The notes under the pieces were generated by a model. The model had not been told where the DNA came from, searched no databases, and saw nothing but the letters and a program-made list of their open reading frames with translations. The translations under genes and the position numbers were made by a program. DNA of 64,000 nt, from positions 248,001 to 312,000 of the forward strand of contig JAPLTX010000008.1 of assembly GCA_026397915.1 (NCBI GenBank), written 5' to 3'. The DNA is from Verrucomicrobiota bacterium (GTDB taxonomy: Bacteria > Verrucomicrobiota > Verrucomicrobiia > CAIQCK01). This document shows positions 44,933 through 52,227 of this stretch, piece after piece; positions within the stretch are counted from its first letter, which is position 1, and each line of letters opens with the position of its first letter.

Positions 44933-45244
44933 CTACCGCGCACGCCACAAGTTCGAAGATGTCTCCATAATGCCGTGAACGCCGAACACCAACCAAATTA
45001 GTCCTACGACAAGCATGAATATTATCGTGAAGCGAAGCTTCCTGAGATATGGCGCGTTCTCTGGTCGAGACAGATCAAACTTTGAGCATCGTTGGGGGAA
45101 GAGCAGCATATAGATCGCGCGGGCAAAATGGATCAGAGCCAATACGATAAAGAAATAGCCCTCCCATGTGGAATACAGGATATGCTGTCCGTGGGATAGG
45201 CCGGAAGCGAAGATTAGATGCGATGCCAGTTGATTCATAAGCAT
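44933..45244 (-). CDS. Small membrane protein of the leader-repeat island (gene 2)
   Basis: 103 residues with about three hydrophobic segments (YFFIVLALIHFARAIYMLLF and FTIIFMLVVGLIWLVFGVHG among them). Leader copy 6 ends directly before its ATG, and its AGGAGG ribosome site lies within the last codons of that leader. Function unknown. Confidence 0.7.
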   Translation of the reverse strand: MLMNQLASHLIFASGLSHGQHILYSTWEGYFFIVLALIHFARAIYMLLFPQRCSKFDLSRPENAPYLRKLRFTIIFMLVVGLIWLVFGVHGIMETSSNLWRAR

Positions 45245-45322
45245 TCACCTCCTCGCGGCGACGACGGGCAGCGCGAGACTGAGAAGAAGAATCCATTTCC
45301 CGATGCGGTTTTGCGGATTCAT
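45245..45322 (-). CDS. Leader-peptide repeat, copy 6 (25 residues)
   Basis: MNPQNRIGKWILLLSLALP then VVAARR and TGA, with ATG of gene 2 following directly. The final Arg-Arg codons AGG AGG serve as the ribosome site of the next gene. Confidence 0.55.
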   Translation of the reverse strand: MNPQNRIGKWILLLSLALPVVAARR

Positions 45323-45371
45323 TGGAGTGGCTTCAGTTCGGCTTGGGCAAGATAGTATTCTGTGCCGTGGT

Positions 45372-45929
45372 TTACTTGTGCGGTTTCCCAATTCTGGCTG
45401 GTGTGTTGCACGATACTGCCATCGCTGAACGCTGTTCGCCAATCCTCGCGCCAAGTCGGGCGAAAGAACGGTTCAGAAACACATAGAAAAGGTAGGTCGC
45501 TATAACAGTCAAGACGCTCAGAAACTCTCGGTAGGAATCCCATATGTTCGGGTAAAGCGTTCTCAACATCCACACACGCCAAAACGAACCCAGGATAAGC
45601 GGGATCAATATTGCCCAGTATTTGATGAACACCGGAAAGTTTAGAATGATGAACCGCTCCACAAACGCACTGTTGTCTATCGTTGAATTGGTCTGAAAGC
45701 AGCTTCGGACACCACGATAGACAACGAGTATGTTGACAACCCATAGGAGTCCCAAAATCAGCCTTGTTGATATAGAGAACGATTGATTGTTGTAGTTAGG
45801 CAGAGCGAAGACAAGTGGGTAAGAGATTCCGCACACAAGAATACCAAACACTAAGTATTTCGTCTTTTCCCATGGTGACAACAGGTTCGCAGCGAGGGCC
45901 TCTTCAAGCTTGCGGGATGAAAAAATCAT
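45372..45929 (-). CDS. Membrane protein of the leader-repeat island (gene 1)
   Basis: 185 residues with four to five membrane segments (TKYLVFGILVCGISYPLVFAL; LILGLLWVVNILVVYRGV; FVERFIILNFPVFIKYWAILIPLIL; SVLTVIATYLFYVFL). It has its own AAGGAGTGG ribosome site and appears to be the first gene of the array. No family recognised; codon use is AT-richer than in neighbouring core genes. Confidence 0.7.
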   Translation of the reverse strand: MIFSSRKLEEALAANLLSPWEKTKYLVFGILVCGISYPLVFALPNYNNQSFSISTRLILGLLWVVNILVVYRGVRSCFQTNSTIDNSAFVERFIILNFPVFIKYWAILIPLILGSFWRVWMLRTLYPNIWDSYREFLSVLTVIATYLFYVFLNRSFARLGARIGEQRSAMAVSCNTPARIGKPHK

Positions 45930-46045
45930 GTGCCACTCCTTGTTTCTATGCCGCCTCTTTACGCCTTTGCCGGGTCGTTGGGAAGCAATAAGAGGCGAAG
46001 TTAGTTAAGAATGAAGAATGAAAAATGAAGAGTTCCGATCGGCGT

Positions 46046-46170
46046 TTGTAGCGTCGGCCGTCTCGGCCGAGCCGCCGCTGCGTTTTGAATCCTGTTTCGC
46101 ATCAGAAAAGTCCCGTCGGGCGAGACGCCCGACACTACAAGACGCTCGGGCGAGACGGCCGACTCTACAA
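46046..46170. repeat. Three copies of a TTGTAG-GTCGG-CGTCTCG intergenic repeat
   Basis: A 27-nt element with core TTGTAG.GTCGG.CGTCTCG occurs at 46046-46073 on the plus strand and at 46114-46140 and 46144-46170 on the minus strand. Each contains an inner inverted repeat (GGCCGTCTCGGCC-like). The pattern suggests a dispersed intergenic element of this genome. Confidence 0.6.
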
Positions 46171-46178
46171 CGCTCTCA

Positions 46179-46481
46179 TCACCTCTGCGCCTGAATCAAT
46201 TCGTTCACTTGTTCGCCACATCGAGCAGGTTTTGCAGCGAGGGCGGGTCGGTGAATGTGGACGTGTCCAACAGTTCCACGGCGTTCGTGTTCGCGCTCGT
46301 GCCGGCGATGGCGTCGGCGAGTTGTTGGTTGCTGACTTCGCCGGGCGCGCCGGCGGGGCCGGGGTCGTCCAGCTTGAACCCGGCATCGAATCGGATGGTC
46401 CTCCTGCATGGTTTGGAGGGTCAGCGGGGCCCAAAACGGGTTTTTTTGGACAAAAAGGCCCGTTTTTCGTGAAAAAGCCAT
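46179..46481 (-). pseudogene. Frameshifted remnant of a small hypothetical gene
   Basis: The frame from ATG at 46481 begins MAFSRKTGLFVQKNPFW and runs to a stop at 46179, but its middle is an unlikely Arg-rich stretch. The neighbouring frame from 46390 to 46205 instead reads FDAGFKLDDPGPAGAPGEVS, NQQLADAIAG and LDTSTFTDPPSLQNLLDVANK, which looks like real protein. The original frame then resumes with VNELIQAQR. Two compensating indels, near 46391 and 46210, best explain this. It is either decayed or affected by sequencing error. Confidence 0.55.
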
Positions 46482-46482
46482 T

Positions 46483-46793
46483 TCTCCTGCGACAGGAGGC
46501 GAATCTCGCGTCGCAGGAGGCGATTTTTCTCCCGCAGGAGGCGCATCCCGCAGGTCAGGAGGAGCGCCTCCAACGGCGGGTGAAGCGCCCCCTGTGGCAG
46601 GAGGAGCGCCCCTTGCGACAAGTGAAGCACCTCCTGCGGCGAGTGAAGCGTCTCCTGCGGGAAGTGATGCTCCTCCTGCGGCGCGGGGCGGCCACCCCTT
46701 GCGGCAGGTGACGCGTCACCTGCGACAGGTGAAGCACCCCCTGCGACAGGTGAAGCGCCTCCTGCGACAGGTGAAGCGCCTCCTGCCGCAAAA
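46483..46793. repeat. Degenerate 21-bp minisatellite
   Basis: About 14 head-to-tail units with core CTGCGACAGGTGAAGC and period 21 nt. The period is a multiple of 3, so most reading frames stay open and encode 7-residue repeats (for example RQVKRLL on plus, LHLSQEA on minus). Units at 46700-46790 are nearly identical; those further left are diverged. No frame has a convincing start or neighbour, so it is treated as non-coding. Confidence 0.7.
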
Positions 46794-47210
46794 GGCAAGC
46801 CCCTTGGGGCGGGAAACCGAGGACAAACCGCGCCGGAAAAGACTCCCGGCGGCCAGCCACGGCCCCGCAGAAAACCGCCGTCGCGGCGGGGCGGTCGAGA
46901 CTGAGCTCGGAAGCGGCGGGGGTGTTCCCTGCGGGCTGCGGCGGTTTGGCTTCGGTTCTCATTAGCCTCTCTGGCTCCAGTATTCCTGCCTGCGGGCGCA
47001 CAGAACCGCCTTTTTGACCCGAAGTCGGGCGAGCTATTGGATAAACGCTGACTGCTTTCCGAGTTCCCTTTTCGTGTTCTTCCGCGCATTCCGTGGTTCC
47101 GCTGACCGCTGACCACTGAGAACTCGCCCCACCGCGCTTCTGCGTTTGAATCCGCCTTGTTTGTCTGTGCGGCGTTGACGCGGACGAGGGCATCGCGCAC
47201 CATCGCCGCA
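46794..47210. other. Gene-free stretch between the minisatellite and the MFS gene
   Basis: I see no supported gene. It contains a CCCCTTGGGG palindrome close to the minisatellite and, around 47040-47130, degenerate intergenic motifs of the GCTGAC/CACTGAGA type similar to 42165-42240. No clear promoter for the gene at 47211 was found. Confidence 0.5.
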
Positions 47211-48347
47211 ATGTTTGGACGCGAACAAATCGGTTACGGACTGGCGCTGTTGGTGGACATGTGCGTGATGGCGACGCTGTTCTTCGCCGTGCCGCGCCGC
47301 GCGGCGGACGCGGGGATGGACGCGGTGGGGCTGGGCTGGTTGAGCGGGGTGTTTTTCGTCGCCTACGCCGTCGTGTCGCCGCTGGCCGGCAAGCTGTCGG
47401 ATCGGTTCGGACGGAAGCGGTTCATGGTGGGCGGGATGATGGTGGCGGGCGCGCTGATGTGGGCGTGCGCGTATGAGACGCGGTTCGCGGTGCTGCTGGC
47501 GCTGTGCGGCGCGGCAGGCGCGGCGGCGGCGCTGTTCTGGCCGACGCTGATCGCGTGGTTCAGCGAGGGCCGGCGCGGGGCGGGGCTGGTGAGGGTGCTG
47601 GGGATTTATTGCATCAGTTGGAACATCGGGCTGGGCATCGGCTCGGTGGGCAGCGGGAAACTTTACGAGGTGGACCCGTGGTGGTCGTTCGCGGTGTTCG
47701 GCACGATCACGCTCGCGGCGCCGCTGTTGTTGCTGCTGCGGACGCGAGCGGCGTCGGGCCACGACAACGCCATGCCCGTGCCCGTGGGCCGCGCGACGGC
47801 GTTGCGGCTGATGTGGGCGGGATGGCTGGCGAACCTGACGGTGCTGCTCGGCTTCGGCGCGGTGCAAGCGATGTTTCCGCAACTGGCAACGCATCTGGGC
47901 GTGAGTCCGTCGCTGCACGGGCAACTCTTTGGCGCGTCACGCGGGGCGGCAGTGGCGGCGTTTCTGATCATGGGCTGGACGCACGCGTGGCATCACCGGA
48001 CGTGGCCGCTCGTGGCGGGCTATGTCGCGGGCGTGGCGGGCGCGCTGGCCATCGCACTCACATCGAGCGTGCCGCTGTTCTTCGCCGGCTTCGTCGTGCT
48101 GGGATTCGTCAACGGCGCGGTGTATCTGGCGAGCATCTTCTACGCGATGGAGGCGTTCGAGGGCAAAGCGGCGGGCGCGGGCTGGACGGAGATGATTCTT
48201 GGGGCGGGCAGTTTTCTCGGCCCGGTGGCGGCGGGATTCGTCGGCGATGCGTGGGGCTTGCGCGCGCCGTATTACTTCGCGGCGGTCCTGTTCGTGGCCG
48301 GCCTGGTCGTGCAACTCGGACTGGCTTTTGCGGGCCGTCGGCGGTAA
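47211..48347 (+). CDS. MFS transporter
   Basis: 378 residues from ATG at 47211; the longer frame from 47157 adds a non-membrane start. Twelve hydrophobic segments and the MFS loop motif GKLSDRFGRKRFMVGG after TM2 place it among drug/sugar-type MFS carriers. Substrate unknown. The aldose epimerase follows after 38 nt that contain a GTGTTCAGT direct repeat. Confidence 0.88.
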   Translation: MFGREQIGYGLALLVDMCVMATLFFAVPRRAADAGMDAVGLGWLSGVFFVAYAVVSPLAGKLSDRFGRKRFMVGGMMVAGALMWACAYETRFAVLLALCGAAGAAAALFWPTLIAWFSEGRRGAGLVRVLGIYCISWNIGLGIGSVGSGKLYEVDPWWSFAVFGTITLAAPLLLLLRTRAASGHDNAMPVPVGRATALRLMWAGWLANLTVLLGFGAVQAMFPQLATHLGVSPSLHGQLFGASRGAAVAAFLIMGWTHAWHHRTWPLVAGYVAGVAGALAIALTSSVPLFFAGFVVLGFVNGAVYLASIFYAMEAFEGKAAGAGWTEMILGAGSFLGPVAAGFVGDAWGLRAPYYFAAVLFVAGLVVQLGLAFAGRRR

Positions 48348-48351
48348 CAAG

Positions 48352-48385
48352 ACAGTGTTCAGTAATCAGTAATTAGTGTTCAGTC
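48352..48385 (+). repeat. GTGTTCAGT direct repeat
   Basis: GTGTTCAGT occurs twice (48355-48363 and 48377-48385) around CAGTAATTA-like sequence, directly before the epimerase ATG. It is probably a relic of the dispersed intergenic repeats. Confidence 0.4.
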
Positions 48386-49384
48386 ATGGCAACCAACCCC
48401 TTCTCAATCCAAGAGCGTTCTGCGCCGCACGGGCCGGAGATTGTGCTGCGCGACGCGCAGGCGAGGACCACCGCTGTCGTGCTGCCGCGCGCGGGCTTCA
48501 ACTGCCACCGGTTTCTGCTCACGACCGACAATGGCGCGCGGGTGGAGTTCATCGCCGGGCCGGCCGATCCGGAGCAACTCAAGACCGGCGGCGCAGGTTT
48601 CGGCTGGCCGATTCTGTTTCCGTTTCCGAACCGCATCGCGCGGGGCGAGTTCACATTCGGCGGCAAGACCTACCACATGCCGGTGAGGTCGAAGAACGCC
48701 AACGCCATCCACGGTTTCGTCCTGAACCGCCCGTGGCGCGTGAAGACCATGAGCGCGGATGCGCCGGCGGGCGCGTCTGTTACCGGCGTCATCAGCAGCG
48801 AGTTTGACGAGGTGCTCAAGGAACATTGGCCGTGGCCGTGCAAACTCACCGTCACCTACCGGCTCCAGGGCTTCGCGCTCATCATGGAAGCGAAGGCGGA
48901 AAACCTCGGCAGCGAACCGATGCCGTTCGGGTTCGGCGTGCATCCGTATCATCCGCTGCCGCTGACGCCGGCCGGCGCGCGCGACCGCTGCCAGATTCAG
49001 GTGCCGTGCCGCGAGCGGATGGAACTGACGCCCGATTGCCTTCCGACCGGCCGACGCGAACCTGCCGAGTGGCAGCGGATGCGCCCGCTCGGCGACACAA
49101 ACCTCGACGACGTGTTCACCTCGACGCAACTCGACGCGCGCGGCTCGGCCTGCGTGCTGCACGATCCCGATTCGAAATACGAAGTGGTGCTGCACGCCGA
49201 CGCCGGTTTCCAGCACTGGGTCGTCTATGCGCCGAAGCGCCCCGTCATCTGCTTCGAGCCTTACACCTGCGTCACCGACGCGTTCAACCTCCACGCGCGC
49301 GGCGTGGCCGATACTGGCTTCGCGACGCTGGAGCCGGGCCAGCCGTGGCGCGGCGTCGTCACGATGCGCGTCAAGCCGTTGTAA
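48386..49384 (+). CDS. Aldose 1-epimerase (mutarotase) family protein
   Basis: 332 residues. The galactose-mutarotase fold is shown by WPILFPFPNRIARGEFTFGGKTY, NAIHGFVLNRPW (catalytic-region His), GFGVHPYHPL (second His) and FEPYTCVTDAFNL (catalytic Glu region). It would interconvert alpha and beta anomers of a hexose in the cytoplasm. The pxpB-like gene starts 5 nt after its stop, an unexpected partner. Confidence 0.92.
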   Translation: MATNPFSIQERSAPHGPEIVLRDAQARTTAVVLPRAGFNCHRFLLTTDNGARVEFIAGPADPEQLKTGGAGFGWPILFPFPNRIARGEFTFGGKTYHMPVRSKNANAIHGFVLNRPWRVKTMSADAPAGASVTGVISSEFDEVLKEHWPWPCKLTVTYRLQGFALIMEAKAENLGSEPMPFGFGVHPYHPLPLTPAGARDRCQIQVPCRERMELTPDCLPTGRREPAEWQRMRPLGDTNLDDVFTSTQLDARGSACVLHDPDSKYEVVLHADAGFQHWVVYAPKRPVICFEPYTCVTDAFNLHARGVADTGFATLEPGQPWRGVVTMRVKPL

Positions 49385-49389
49385 CAAAG

Positions 49390-50052
49390 ATGGACTGGAC
49401 ACCCTACGGCCCGCACGCGGCGCTGGTGCGTTTCGCCGACGAGATGGGCGACGAAGCCTTCGCGCGATGCGGCGCGATCCGCGCGGAACTGGAGCGCAAC
49501 CCGCCGGAGGGATTGCTGGAATTCGTGCCGGCCTGCACGACAGTGCTGCTGGAGTTCAGCGCGCGCGAAGTGCCAAGCCTCGATGACGCGATGCCAGACA
49601 TTTTGGAGCAACTCCAAATGGCAGCGGCCGTCGCGCTGCCGCCGGAGCCGGTGAAAGAAATCCCCGTGATCTACGACGGCCAGGACCTCGAACGCGTCGC
49701 CCGCACGCACAACCTGACGACGGCGGAGGTGTGCCGGTTGCACACGGAGCCGGTTTACAAAGTCTATATGCTCGGCTTTGCGCCGGGCTTCCCGTATCTC
49801 GGCGACTTGGACGCCCGGCTGCACACGCCGCGGCTGGCGACGCCGCGAGCGCGCGTGCCGGCCGGCTCGGTGGCCATCGGCGGCCAGCACACCGGTATTT
49901 ACACCGTGGACACTCCCGGCGGCTGGAACATCATCGGCCACACGCCTGCGAAGATTTTTGACCCGGCTCGCCGTTCGCCGGACAACGACGAGGCGATGTT
50001 CCTGCTCAAGCAAGGCGACCGCGTGAAGTTTGTGAGAAACAACGGGCCATGA
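49390..50052 (+). CDS. pxpB: 5-oxoprolinase subunit PxpB (KipI-like)
   Basis: 220 residues from ATG at 49390. Matches the PxpB/KipI family: PYGPHAALVRFADE, EFVPACTTVLLEF, YKVYMLGFAPGFPYLGDLD and GSVAIGGQHTGIYTVDTPGGWNIIGHTP. With PxpA and PxpC it forms an ATP-dependent 5-oxoprolinase returning 5-oxoproline to glutamate. Its stop overlaps pxpC as ATGA. No pxpA is visible in the window. Confidence 0.93.
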   Translation: MDWTPYGPHAALVRFADEMGDEAFARCGAIRAELERNPPEGLLEFVPACTTVLLEFSAREVPSLDDAMPDILEQLQMAAAVALPPEPVKEIPVIYDGQDLERVARTHNLTTAEVCRLHTEPVYKVYMLGFAPGFPYLGDLDARLHTPRLATPRARVPAGSVAIGGQHTGIYTVDTPGGWNIIGHTPAKIFDPARRSPDNDEAMFLLKQGDRVKFVRNNGP

Positions 50053-50924
50053 GCGCGCACTTACTCGAAGTTCTCGACCCTGGCCTCGGCGCAGCGTTTC
50101 AGGACCACGGCCGGGCCGGCTGGCGGCGGTTCGGCGTGCCGCCGAGCGGCGTGATGGACGATCACGCAGCGGGCTGGGCGAACGTGCTGCTCGACAATCC
50201 GCCGACGGCGCCCGTCGTGGAGCTATTACTGCAAGGCGCGCGGTTCCTGGCGTTGCACGATTGCTGGATCGCCGTCTGCGGCGCCGACGCCGGGGCCAGC
50301 GTGCCGATGTGGCGCGCGGTGCGACTCTGCGCGGGTGAGGAAATCAGGTTCTCGCGCATTCGCGGCGGCGTCTGGACGTATCTGGCGGTGGAGGGCGGGT
50401 TCGATGCGCCGCTGCTGCTCGGCAGCGCGAGCGTCTATGCGCGAGGCCGGCTCGGCACGCCGCTGGTTCGCGGCGACGTTTTGCTGCGCACGCCCGGCGC
50501 GCCGTTCCGGCTGCCGGCGAGCGTGGCGGGCCGCAGTGTGGCGTGGGAAGAGCGGCGCAACTACGACGCAACACCGCTGCTGCGCGTGTGGCCGGGGCCA
50601 CAATGGGATTTGTTCAGCGAGGCGGACCGCGCGGCGTTGTGCGAGCGGACGTGGACCGTGACGCCGCAGAGCGACCGCGTCGGTTATCGGCTGTCGGGCC
50701 AGCCGCTCGCGCCAGGCCAGTGGCAGATGATCAGCGAGCCGTTGCGGGTTGGCACGGTGCAGGTTCCCGAAGACGGCCAGCCGATCGTCATGATGCGCGA
50801 CGGGCCGACGGCAGGCGGTTATCCGAAAATCGGCGTCGTGGACGCGCATGACGTGGCCCGGCTGGCGCAGTGCCGGGCGGGACAGAACGTAAAATTCCGG
50901 TTGGCGGCGCAAGCCGTGGGGTGA
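50049..50924 (+). CDS. pxpC: 5-oxoprolinase subunit PxpC (KipA-like, biotin-dependent carboxyltransferase family)
   Basis: 291 residues. Family motifs: FQDHGRAGWRRFGVPPSGVMDDHAAGWAN, VWTYLAVEGGFDAPLLLGSASVYARGRLG, RVWPGPQWDLF, SDRVGYRLSG and MRDGPTAGGYPKIGVV. Partner of PxpB, translated by ATGA overlap. The family shares a fold with urea amidolyase and allophanate hydrolase parts. Confidence 0.94.
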   Translation: MSAHLLEVLDPGLGAAFQDHGRAGWRRFGVPPSGVMDDHAAGWANVLLDNPPTAPVVELLLQGARFLALHDCWIAVCGADAGASVPMWRAVRLCAGEEIRFSRIRGGVWTYLAVEGGFDAPLLLGSASVYARGRLGTPLVRGDVLLRTPGAPFRLPASVAGRSVAWEERRNYDATPLLRVWPGPQWDLFSEADRAALCERTWTVTPQSDRVGYRLSGQPLAPGQWQMISEPLRVGTVQVPEDGQPIVMMRDGPTAGGYPKIGVVDAHDVARLAQCRAGQNVKFRLAAQAVG

Positions 50925-50951
50925 TGACGCCGGCCGGTTCGGACAAATCAC

Positions 50952-50981
50952 TTGTCGCGACCGGTTCGCGGTAGGTATAAG
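50952..50981 (+). promoter_or_regulatory. Possible promoter before the VOC gene
   Basis: TTGTCG (50952-50957), an 18-bp spacer and TATAAG (50976-50981), ending 7 nt before the ATG at 50989. Another case of a -10 box almost abutting the start codon. It would drive the VOC-lpxI-gfo-lpxB run. Confidence 0.4.
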
Positions 50982-50988
50982 TTCCCGC

Positions 50989-51402
50989 ATGGCACATGCA
51001 AAGAAAACGTTTCACGGGCGCGGCATCATGCATGTCTCACTGGTGGTGAGCGATCTGAGGCGTGCGCGGGCGTTTTACGAGGGCGTCCTCGGCTTCGTGC
51101 CGATCAAGCGGCCTGCGGACCTGAGTTTTCCTGGCGTCTGGTATTTTCTCGGCTCGCAAGAATTGCATTTGATCGAAGCCCGCGACACGAATGTGAATCC
51201 GCTCCAGCACGTCGCGATCGAAATAACCGATGTTCGCGCCGCGAAAGCGGTGTTGCAGGCGCATCACATTCACTGTGTCGCCGAACTGAAGGCCGACGCC
51301 GGCGGGGTTCATTCCGTTTACTGCTATGATCCCGACGGCAACCGGCTGGAGTTGTGCCAGCCGATTGGTTTTGGCGGCATGGCCAGCCGGGGTGATCGCT
51401 GA
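50989..51402 (+). CDS. VOC (glyoxalase-fold) family protein
   Basis: 137 residues. The betaalphabetabetabeta pattern is clear: GIMHVSLVVSDLRRARAFYEGVLGFVPI, ELHLIEARD, QHVAIEITDVRAAKAVLQ and SVYCYDPDGNRLELCQP. It has His and Glu candidates for a metal site. Reaction unknown. It ends 3 nt before lpxI and is probably cotranscribed. Confidence 0.9.
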   Translation: MAHAKKTFHGRGIMHVSLVVSDLRRARAFYEGVLGFVPIKRPADLSFPGVWYFLGSQELHLIEARDTNVNPLQHVAIEITDVRAAKAVLQAHHIHCVAELKADAGGVHSVYCYDPDGNRLELCQPIGFGGMASRGDR

Positions 51403-51405
51403 CGT

Positions 51406-52227
51406 ATGGAACAACTCGGTCTCATCGCAGGCAGCGGCGTTTATCCACTGCTGCTGGCGCGCGCGGCGCGGGCGCGCGGCGTGCGACAGGTGGTGGCCGT
51501 GGCGTTTGAGAACGAAACCTCGCCCGACATCGCACAGGCGGCCGATCACGTCGAGTGGATCAAGGTAGGCCAACTTGGCCGGCTCATCAGCACGTTCACC
51601 CAGCGCGGCGTCACGGAAACGATCATGGCTGGGCAGATCGCGCCAAAAAATCTTTTCCGCGACATCCGGCCGGATCTGCGGTTGATGGCGATGATTGCGC
51701 GGCTCAAGGAACGCAACGCGGAGACGATCTTCGGCGCCATCGCGACGGAGCTGAAGAAGGACGGCGTGACGCTGCTTCCAGCCACGACGTTTATGGAAGA
51801 CTACCTCGCGCCCGACGGGCCGATTACGAAACGCCGGCCGTCGCGCGAACAAGAGGAGGACATCGCGTTCGGCCTGAAGATCGCCAAAAGCGTCAGCGCG
51901 TTCGACATCGGCCAGACCGTCGTGGTGAAGAACGGCAGCGTCCTGGCCGTCGAAGCGCTCGAAGGCACCGACGAGTGCATCCGGCGCGGCGGCGCGCTTG
52001 CCGGCGAGCAAGGCGGCGCGGTCGTCGTCAAAGTCACCAAGCCGAACCAGGACATGCGCTTCGATGTGCCGGTGGTTGGCACGCGCACCATCGAGAGTTG
52101 CGCCGCGGGCCGCATCGCCGTTCTCGCCGTCGAGGCGGGCCGCTCGTTGATGCTGGACAAGGATGCCATCCTTGCCGCGGCCGACGGCGCAAAACTCGTC
52201 ATCGCCGGAGTTGCGACGCCATCATGA
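51406..52227 (+). CDS. lpxI: UDP-2,3-diacylglucosamine pyrophosphatase LpxI
   Basis: 273 residues. Matches LpxI: LGLIAGSGVYPLLLARAARARG, ETIMAGQIAPKNLF, EDIAFGLKIAKSVSAFDIGQTVVVK, EALEGTDECIRRGG and FDVPVVGTRTIE. It makes lipid X from UDP-2,3-diacylglucosamine in lipid A synthesis and is used in lineages lacking LpxH. The stop overlaps the next gene as ATGA. Confidence 0.95.
   Translation: MEQLGLIAGSGVYPLLLARAARARGVRQVVAVAFENETSPDIAQAADHVEWIKVGQLGRLISTFTQRGVTETIMAGQIAPKNLFRDIRPDLRLMAMIARLKERNAETIFGAIATELKKDGVTLLPATTFMEDYLAPDGPITKRRPSREQEEDIAFGLKIAKSVSAFDIGQTVVVKNGSVLAVEALEGTDECIRRGGALAGEQGGAVVVKVTKPNQDMRFDVPVVGTRTIESCAAGRIAVLAVEAGRSLMLDKDAILAAADGAKLVIAGVATPS

Noticed and set aside
42198-45929. 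Integron gene-cassette array
   Set aside because: No integrase and no attC-like imperfect palindromes with GTTRRRY ends; the shared element is a coding-like leader.
46483-46793. CRISPR-like array
   Set aside because: Units are contiguous 21-bp tandem repeats without unique spacers and there are no cas genes.
46408-46965. 185-codon plus-strand ORF over the minisatellite
   Set aside because: Its repeats (GGAPPTAGEAPP type) come from the 21-bp minisatellite, which leaves several frames open at once.
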